This document shows, piece by piece, positions 57,487 to 64,000 of a DNA stretch of 64,000 bases (position 1 is its first letter; each line of letters begins with the position of its first letter). The stretch lies in contig NZ_OY764327.1 in assembly GCF_963668385.1 (NCBI RefSeq), positions 4,374,501-4,438,500 on the forward strand, read 5' to 3'. The notes under the pieces are model-generated. The model saw nothing but the letters and a program-made list of their open reading frames with translations, did not search any database and had not been told where the DNA came from. The position numbers and the translations under genes are program-made. The stretch comes from an uncultured Carboxylicivirga sp. Lineage in GTDB: Bacteria > Bacteroidota > Bacteroidia > Bacteroidales > Marinilabiliaceae.

Positions 57487-57771
57487 AAACAGGGGTTGAT
57501 TTGAGAAAGCAAAATTACAACCGAATTTATAATTAGTTAATCTTGTGCAGTTAATTATTATTAAAATTAATATGATAATCTTTAAATAATCATTAAAGTT
57601 TGCAAACTGATTTGTTCTTTTTTTAATCTTTATTTTGTAACGCACAGCCAATAAACAAGCCATTCGTAACTATTGGCTCAATGTAATCCATTATAATACA
57701 TAGTAAAAATATGAAAATAAAAGTTAATTATTACTCGTGATATTTCAAGTGGAATTATACACCTTGAATAT

Positions 57772-60606
57772 TTAAATCCCAATTAAGAAATCAACCAGGT
57801 TATGATCTCCTTCTAAATTAAGTTTTTTACGTAATCGATACCTGTGATTCTCAACGCCTCTGACTGAAATGCCTAATAATGGGGCAATATCTTTCGAAGT
57901 TAAATTAATTCTTAAGTAGGCACAAAGACGCAAATCCCCTGGAGTTAAATCTGGATAATTGGATTTAAGCGTCTTTAGAAAAGTTTCATGAGCTTGCTCA
58001 AAATTTGCTTCAAATAATTGCCAATCATCTTGCCCAGATATATTATCATCAATCTTTTTTACTAAATCAGTGTAGTATTTATCAGGATATCGAGTGCCTA
58101 AAGCTTCTTTTTGTCGTTTTATTTTTGCTTTTAGCGACATTAAAAACTCATTCTTTTTCATTACTCCCATAGCCGAACTTGCCAATTGTTGACTCTTATG
58201 TGATAATTCGGCGCGAAGTTTATCATTTCTTAGTTTGATGAGTTCTTTTTCTTTTTCCTCCCTTGTACGTTTTTCTTTAAGTTTAATTTTTTGTGTGGTA
58301 ATTCGTCTTGAAATGGCCAGTAGAAAAGATAGAACTATAAAATAAATGAATATGGCTATACCTGATTGATACCATGGCTTGTGGATGGTAATTTTCAGAT
58401 CATGTATTTGAGAGTACTTTTTCCAACTATTAATAGCTCTAACGTTTAATGTGTATTCTCCGGGAGGAATACGAGTAATCATAAATTCTGGTTTATCATA
58501 TAATGAAGACCAATCTTCGGTTAAGCCATCAATTTTATACTGGAACTGAATAGGATCGCCATTTATCAATGGAAATGAATACCGTACCATCAAATTATTC
58601 AATCTATTGGGAAGTGAATAACTGGTTTTTGAAATATCTAAATCGATAAGTTCTTTTTTTCCATCATCAGATTTTGCCTGGCGAAGTATAGGTATAAAAT
58701 GGTTAATTTCATCACCTTCATGTTTGTTTAAGGGATTAAGCAACGCATATCCATTATCCATACAAACAAATACGTTGGAATCATTTAATTGAATTACATT
58801 TTCATAGGTTGGAATTAAATGATTCTGGAAAACGGCATTGGGATATTCTTTCAACTTTTGAATAGTATCTGGTCTTATATCAAAACAGGCCATCCCATCT
58901 TTATTAATAAACCAATATTGATGTTTAGATGCATGGATAATCTTATGAGAAGATTTGTATTCATCAAGATGTGAGTTTAACTCACGGTAGGGGATAATAG
59001 TATCGTTTAAATCATCATAAGTATACATTATTTTACCCGAGGTAAGTACAATTCTTCCTTCAACTTTAAAAGCTTTCGAATCTCCAATGTTTTTATCAAT
59101 TATATCAATTTTTTCATAGTGTTTAATTGAAATAACACTGTCTAGTTCGTCATTCAGTCTTAGCTTATATATTCCTCTGTATACATGACTTGCCCATAAA
59201 TTACCAAGATGATCAAATTCAACATATCGGGTAAGATTGTTAAAACCTTTAATGGTATTTGAGAATTTCCATCGATTATTTATTCTTTTATATACAATTA
59301 AGTCGTTGTAGGTACCTTGTAGTAATACATTTGGATTCTGAGGATGACGAGTTATAGAATATGCACCAGAAAAATTGGAAATGGGTTCAAAGTGATTGTC
59401 ATCAATCACAAAAGTTCCGGTGTTATGACCCACAAAAAGTTTATTATCTATTACTTCTGTATCCCAAATTTGCCCCTGAGTTTTGTCTAAAAGGGTAAAT
59501 TTATCATTCTGATTATTCCATGTTGTTGAGTACAATCCTTGATTGGTGCCAATAAACAGAGTGTTGTGATATAGCGATGCTGTATAAACAGCACCAAGCT
59601 CTTCGGAATGAAAAAAACGTTTTTTACCATCAAAAGATGAAGGAATAAATTCAATTCCGTTATCCAGGGCCAACCATATATTATGGTTGTTATCCATATC
59701 CATTCCTAATACAGTATTGCTCTGTAGTCCATTTTCCTTATTATAATGAAACACAATTTTACCATCTTTATTAAATGCAATAACACCATTTAAAATGGTT
59801 CCAATAACAGCATGACCTTCATTATTGATAATTCCTTTGTTGATTTGATTTTTAATAAAAATGGATTGTAATTCTTTTGAAACAGGTTTAATATTTCCTG
59901 ATTTTTCATTATAAGTGTACAGACCATTTGATTCAGTTCCAATGTAATAAGTTTCTGGTTGTGAACTTAATGCTATAAAGCGTATTAGTTTTGATTCGAA
60001 GAATGGATCTTCAATAAAAGGTTGTAATTTGTTTTTGTTTAGTTTGTAAATACCTTTCTTTGATATAGCTACAAAAACGTCATCGTTAATTTTGGTAGCA
60101 AAATTGATGAACCCTCCCGGTTTAAGAATGGTAAATTTACTATTGCGATAAATATATAGTTTAGAAAATGAGTGAAAGACAATGCCATTATTTGTAGAAT
60201 ATATACTCCAAAACTCTTCATTATTAGTAAAGTATTTCTCAATTTTTGAAGTAAGAGAATGATACTCCAGCCTATTTAAAGAATTTCGTTTCCAGTATCC
60301 AAGTTCGCGATAACCTCCTGTATATATAATATTATCGTGATCAACAGCTACAGCTCTTAATATAGAGTTGTTGGGCGAAGGGTATGAGGTCCAGGTTACC
60401 CCATCAAATTCAAGTAAACCAGTACTGTTACAAAAATAATGGTAGCCATTATCATCTGATGTTACAGCCCAATTTTGACTCGAAGCTAGATAATCGTTTT
60501 TAGTAAAACTTCTAATGCGTTGAGCCATTGTTAAAGCTTGATTACTAAAAAGTAATGTAATAATCAAGTGAATGTATATTTTAAAATACAATCTCCCTGT
60601 AATCAT
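57772..60606 (-). CDS. SusR-like regulator: beta-propeller, Y_Y_Y domain, membrane helix and LuxR HTH
   Basis: The 944-residue protein has a signal/anchor N-terminus and two-component-regulator propeller repeats over about 30-640 (for example YFCNSTGLLEFDGVTWTSYP, NHNIWLALDNGIEFIP). A Y_Y_Y domain follows (about 660-735, FQYKIDGLTEDWSSL and PPGEYTLNVRAINSW), then one membrane helix near 745-765 and a coiled coil. A C-terminal LuxR-type helix-turn-helix closes it (LTSKDIAPLLGISVRGVENH). There is no kinase or receiver domain. It is divergent from a susC gene, 379 bases apart, so it probably controls a glycan utilisation locus starting there. Confidence 0.88.
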   Translation of the reverse strand: MITGRLYFKIYIHLIITLLFSNQALTMAQRIRSFTKNDYLASSQNWAVTSDDNGYHYFCNSTGLLEFDGVTWTSYPSPNNSILRAVAVDHDNIIYTGGYRELGYWKRNSLNRLEYHSLTSKIEKYFTNNEEFWSIYSTNNGIVFHSFSKLYIYRNSKFTILKPGGFINFATKINDDVFVAISKKGIYKLNKNKLQPFIEDPFFESKLIRFIALSSQPETYYIGTESNGLYTYNEKSGNIKPVSKELQSIFIKNQINKGIINNEGHAVIGTILNGVIAFNKDGKIVFHYNKENGLQSNTVLGMDMDNNHNIWLALDNGIEFIPSSFDGKKRFFHSEELGAVYTASLYHNTLFIGTNQGLYSTTWNNQNDKFTLLDKTQGQIWDTEVIDNKLFVGHNTGTFVIDDNHFEPISNFSGAYSITRHPQNPNVLLQGTYNDLIVYKRINNRWKFSNTIKGFNNLTRYVEFDHLGNLWASHVYRGIYKLRLNDELDSVISIKHYEKIDIIDKNIGDSKAFKVEGRIVLTSGKIMYTYDDLNDTIIPYRELNSHLDEYKSSHKIIHASKHQYWFINKDGMACFDIRPDTIQKLKEYPNAVFQNHLIPTYENVIQLNDSNVFVCMDNGYALLNPLNKHEGDEINHFIPILRQAKSDDGKKELIDLDISKTSYSLPNRLNNLMVRYSFPLINGDPIQFQYKIDGLTEDWSSLYDKPEFMITRIPPGEYTLNVRAINSWKKYSQIHDLKITIHKPWYQSGIAIFIYFIVLSFLLAISRRITTQKIKLKEKRTREEKEKELIKLRNDKLRAELSHKSQQLASSAMGVMKKNEFLMSLKAKIKRQKEALGTRYPDKYYTDLVKKIDDNISGQDDWQLFEANFEQAHETFLKTLKSNYPDLTPGDLRLCAYLRINLTSKDIAPLLGISVRGVENHRYRLRKKLNLEGDHNLVDFLIGI

Positions 60607-60985
60607 AGTTGCGTTTTCGGATATTCAAATAAAACTTGTGATAATGCTAATGAAAATCCACTAAATATATCTTGTTTAAAATTAAGAAATATTCACATAG
60701 GACTCAAATTGCCATAAAAAACATAGTATTATAGCCCGTTTTACCTAAAAAGAGGCTCATCAGAATCAATTTATTCGTAAATTAATATTTTGTAAATGTT
60801 AAAAGTGAAGTTTTGTAATATGCATATATACAGGCTTATAATGTATTGATATTATCAATAATGAGGTAATTGTGAATTGTTTAATTAGCACTTTTTAACA
60901 TTGAGAGGTTGTCGTGTGTGCTAATTTTTTATTCGAGCGAAATACCTCCATACTTTTGGATCAGCGAACAAATAAATCTAACATC
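60607..60985 (+). promoter_or_regulatory. Divergent regulator/susC intergenic region with susC promoter
   Basis: TACTTTTG at 60951-60958 matches TAnnTTTG and lies 27 bases before the susC start, so it is the likely -7 element. No clear -33 TTTG was found, as expected for a regulated promoter. The rest (60607-60940) is AT-rich with no gene. Confidence 0.55.
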
Positions 60986-63900
60986 ATGAAAAAAACTCTT
61001 TTTGTTATTTCTCTATTGTTAGTTTCAACGATACTATTCGCGCAGCAACAACTGACAGTGAAAGGTAAAGTTACAGGAACAGACAATTTGGGAATTCCGG
61101 GTGTTTCAGTAGTAATAAAGGGGTCATCTTCGGGTACTATAACCGATTTGGATGGATTTTATACTATTAAAACCACTTCCAGTGATATTATACTTTTTAG
61201 TTTCATTGGTTTTGATACACAAGAAATACCTGTTGGTACAAGAACGGAGATTAATGTAACACTACTGGAATCTAATAAATTAGTCGACGAAGTAGTGGTA
61301 GTGGGTTATGGTACTCAAAAAGTAAAAGATTTAACTTCAGCCATAACTACTGTAAAATCAGAAGAATTAGTGAAAAGTCCGAATGGACAAACCATGCAGG
61401 CCTTACAAGGTAAAGTGGCCGGTATGCAAATTATTAATGCCGGAGCTCCGGGTACAGAACCAACTGTAAGGATCAGAGGTATTGGTTCTTTTCCTGGTAG
61501 TAGTAACTCTCAGCCGTTATATGTAGTTGACGGAATGTATTTTGATAATATTGATTTTCTGAATCCTTCGGATATTGAAAGCTTATCTGTATTAAAAGAT
61601 GCCTCAGCATCAGCTATTTATGGTGTAAGAGCTGCAAACGGAGTCGTTTTAATTACTACCAAAAAAGGCTCAACAAGCAAGAAAGCAACTGTTACATACG
61701 ATGGTTATATTGGAATACAGGTGCCTCAGAATGTATTAAAAATGGCTAACTCCGAACAATTTGTTGAGTATATCAATCAGGTTGGAGATGCTGCTGATTT
61801 ACAGTTTATCGATAATGCGATGCAGCGATATGGGCGAAGTCGAATTAATCCTAATGTACCTAGCGTAAATACCGATTGGTATTCGGAAATTATGAAGAAA
61901 GCTGCTCGTCAGCAAAACCATTCAATTACAATGGCAGGTGGTACTGAAGCAACGACTTATTCATTAGGCGTTAGTTATTACGAGCAACAGGGATTACTAG
62001 AAACGGCTGAAAATTCATATGAACGGCTGAATATCAGAGGAAACTTTGATCATGAAGTAAATAACTGGTTAAAAACAGGTATGAATATTAATGTAAGTAA
62101 TGGTACCAAATACATTGCAAGTAATGGTGCCTGGTTCAATGCTTATCATGCTGTACCAATCCTTCCTAAATACGACATGGAAAACTACGATGAATTGACA
62201 GCCAATAATATTTCAAATGCCAGTATGTATTCAAGTGCTCAGCTATTAGGTTACAGAGGAGCTCAGAATCCATTTTTAGAACTTGACTACAGAACAAACA
62301 GACAGAATATCAGAAAAGTATTGACTGGTATCTATACCGATATTTCAATCATCCCTAATAAGTTAAACCTAAAAACTACCTATAGTTTATATATGATGGA
62401 TTTAAAAAGCCGCAATGTAGGTTTACCTTATTACGTAACCAATGATACTAACCTGGAATTATCAAGTATTGATTCGTATAAATCTACCGATACAAATCAG
62501 TTTATCGATAATGTACTTACCTATAATGATAGTTTTGGCGGTCATAACGTAAGTGCGATGCTTGGTACTTCCTATCGTGATGAATGGTATGATTATTTGC
62601 AAGGATACGCTGAAGATATTCCTGTGAATGAGAATTCTTGGTATATTGGACAATCACAGTCCGAAACCTCAAAAACGGTTAACGACAATGCTGAGCGAAT
62701 CTACGGAATCTCCTATTTTGGTCGTATATCCTACAATTTCCAAAATAAATACCTGGCATATTTCACCCTTCGTAGAGAAGGAACTTCTAAGTATCAGGAA
62801 AAATGGGGTACATTTCCTGCCTTTGGTTTGGGTTGGGTTTTATCTGAAGAAGCATTTATGGATGGTGTGTCCTTCGTCGACTACTTAAAATTACGCGGTG
62901 GTTGGGGACGTTTAGGTAACGATAAAATTGCCCGTCAGGATGGTGCAAACACTACTAATCCAATCTATTTGGCCATTGATGATAGTCAGGTGGATGGAAC
63001 AACCACAACCAGTACTTTTGGATACTTAGGATGGGAAACAGTTACAGGAACAAACCTTGGATTAAATGCCACCCTATTTGGTAATCAATTAAATATTGAA
63101 GCAGATTATTATGTAAGAGATACAGAGAATGCTGCAATTCCTGTAAGTCTTAAACTTCAATCGGGAAGTATTTTACGTAATGTAGGAGTGATTCGCAATT
63201 CGGGTTTAGAAATGGCAATCAATTGGAATGGAAAGATAACCAATGATTTGAAATATAACGTGGGATTCAATTTTGCTACTCTGAAAAACGAAGTGCGAGA
63301 CTTATATGGACAGGAATACCTGAACAGTGGTTCGGCAGAATTCCGTCAAAGATCACAGATTGGCGAGCCATTATTATCGTTTTATGGTTATGAAGTAGGC
63401 GGAGTTTATCAAAATCAAACTGATATAGATAATGACCCGATAGCCGTTGATAATGGATTGGTTCCTGGTGATTTAAAATATGTTGATCAGGATGGAAACA
63501 ACGTCATTGATGATGATGATAAAGTATTCTTGGGCTCTTACTTCCCGGATCTGACTTATGGAGGTGTGATAGGTTTGAGCTATAAAAATCTCGATTTTTC
63601 GATGAATATAATGGGGCAAAGGGGAAACAAAATACTAAACAGAAAAAGAGGAGAAATCATTTGGACAAACGATACAAATATCGATGCTGAATTAGCTAAT
63701 AACCTGTGGAACGGTGATGGTACTTCAAACAAGTATCCTTCGGCTTCTGGTTTACGTCGTGGATGGAATCAAAACTTTAGTGATTATTTAGTAGAAGACG
63801 GGTCATTCTTCCGCATTCAGAATGTGAGATTGGCTTATCATCTGAAAGGTTCCTCACTAATTGGTCCGGGAATGCCTGATGCTATCGTATTTGTAACAGC

Positions 63901-64000
63901 CGAACGACCATTGACCATGTTTTCATACAATGGATTTAATCCTGAAGTTCCTGATGGAATCGATCGACAGTTTTACCCAATTCCATCGGTTTATACCATT
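60986..64000 (+). CDS. SusC/RagA-type TonB-linked outer-membrane receptor, 3' end outside window
   Basis: The frame is open from ATG at 60986 to the window end (1,005 codons). It has a signal peptide (MKKTLFVISLLLVSTILFAQ), a carboxypeptidase D-like domain (about 22-95, VKGKVTGTDNLGIPGVSVVI), a TonB box-like DEVVVVGYGTQKVKDLT and the plug domain with LQGKVAGMQI and LKDASASAIYGVRAANGVVL. The long barrel follows. Such receptors import oligosaccharides or peptides with a SusD lipoprotein, whose gene should follow. No frameshift was seen. The substrate is unknown. Confidence 0.95.
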   Translation, partial: MKKTLFVISLLLVSTILFAQQQLTVKGKVTGTDNLGIPGVSVVIKGSSSGTITDLDGFYTIKTTSSDIILFSFIGFDTQEIPVGTRTEINVTLLESNKLVDEVVVVGYGTQKVKDLTSAITTVKSEELVKSPNGQTMQALQGKVAGMQIINAGAPGTEPTVRIRGIGSFPGSSNSQPLYVVDGMYFDNIDFLNPSDIESLSVLKDASASAIYGVRAANGVVLITTKKGSTSKKATVTYDGYIGIQVPQNVLKMANSEQFVEYINQVGDAADLQFIDNAMQRYGRSRINPNVPSVNTDWYSEIMKKAARQQNHSITMAGGTEATTYSLGVSYYEQQGLLETAENSYERLNIRGNFDHEVNNWLKTGMNINVSNGTKYIASNGAWFNAYHAVPILPKYDMENYDELTANNISNASMYSSAQLLGYRGAQNPFLELDYRTNRQNIRKVLTGIYTDISIIPNKLNLKTTYSLYMMDLKSRNVGLPYYVTNDTNLELSSIDSYKSTDTNQFIDNVLTYNDSFGGHNVSAMLGTSYRDEWYDYLQGYAEDIPVNENSWYIGQSQSETSKTVNDNAERIYGISYFGRISYNFQNKYLAYFTLRREGTSKYQEKWGTFPAFGLGWVLSEEAFMDGVSFVDYLKLRGGWGRLGNDKIARQDGANTTNPIYLAIDDSQVDGTTTTSTFGYLGWETVTGTNLGLNATLFGNQLNIEADYYVRDTENAAIPVSLKLQSGSILRNVGVIRNSGLEMAINWNGKITNDLKYNVGFNFATLKNEVRDLYGQEYLNSGSAEFRQRSQIGEPLLSFYGYEVGGVYQNQTDIDNDPIAVDNGLVPGDLKYVDQDGNNVIDDDDKVFLGSYFPDLTYGGVIGLSYKNLDFSMNIMGQRGNKILNRKRGEIIWTNDTNIDAELANNLWNGDGTSNKYPSASGLRRGWNQNFSDYLVEDGSFFRIQNVRLAYHLKGSSLIGPGMPDAIVFVTAERPLTMFSYNGFNPEVPDGIDRQFYPIPSVYTI

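Noticed and set aside
57487-57663. 59-codon upstream extension of the second STAS-like protein
   Set aside because: Basic, Ile-rich and unlike the paralogue; the start at 57486 gives matching lengths.
62628-62888. 86-codon frame within the susC gene
   Set aside because: Lies in another frame of a continuous, well-supported receptor gene.
1-64000. tRNA, rRNA, CRISPR arrays or complete insertion sequences
   Set aside because: No cloverleaf, conserved rRNA segment, repeat-spacer array or transposase frame was recognised by reading.

Overview
The window is low-GC DNA from a member of the Bacteroidota, most likely a marine or anaerobic Bacteroidales/Marinilabiliales-type organism. The evidence is type IX secretion sorting tails on two exported proteins, a SusC-type receptor with a hybrid propeller/LuxR regulator, promoters with the TAnnTTTG -7 element, LytTR/TPR-histidine kinase pairs and weak Shine-Dalgarno sites. 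Genus is not determinable from this sequence alone. No rRNA, tRNA, CRISPR array or complete insertion sequence was seen.

Layout. 1-6.4 kb: the distal part of a nitrogen fixation cluster (nifE, nifN, nifB, a thioredoxin-like 2Fe-2S ferredoxin, nifV, one small unknown gene). 6.4-15.7 kb, minus strand: a T9SS-exported papain-like protease, a small lipoprotein, a LytTR response regulator with its TPR histidine kinase, a T9SS-exported alpha/beta hydrolase and lrgAB. 15.7-21.1 kb: hypothetical genes, a PLP-dependent ammonia-lyase, a lipoprotein, a STAS-like protein and a diverged pair of about 130-base repeats. 21.2-42.1 kb: mostly housekeeping genes, namely a tricorn-type protease, pyrBI behind an intrinsic terminator, a flavin reductase, a chemoreceptor, an AddA/RecB-like nuclease-helicase, a sugar-binding lipoprotein, the threonine operon (thrA, an ApgM-like predicted homoserine kinase, thrC) behind a threonine-rich leader peptide, a TPR protein and hrpB. 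42.8-50.9 kb, minus strand: a tight seven-gene operon. 51-64 kb: a broken WG-repeat gene, a DUF481 protein, an MFS exporter, ahpCF, a second STAS-like protein, and a SusR-like regulator divergent from a susC gene that runs off the end.

The most unusual region is 42.8-50.9 kb. Seven genes with overlaps or gaps of a few bases encode a NUDIX/winged-helix regulator, an APH-type small-molecule kinase, a two-lobed nucleotidyltransferase with one dead lobe, an AsnB-type amidotransferase, a GT1 glycosyltransferase, a PIG-L deacetylase, and a single protein joining a chorismatase (FkbO/Hyg5/XanB2-like) domain to a radical SAM domain. This looks like a biosynthetic operon for an uncharacterised small molecule built from chorismate and an amino sugar. 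Two related palindromes flank a candidate promoter in front of the regulator gene and are a plausible operator pair.

Two leader regions suggest attenuation control. Upstream of thrA there is a 19-residue peptide with five Thr and three Ile codons. Upstream of pyrB there is a perfect 12-bp terminator preceded by U-runs and covered by an open frame that ends in ATGA with pyrB, the same layout as E. coli pyrBI.
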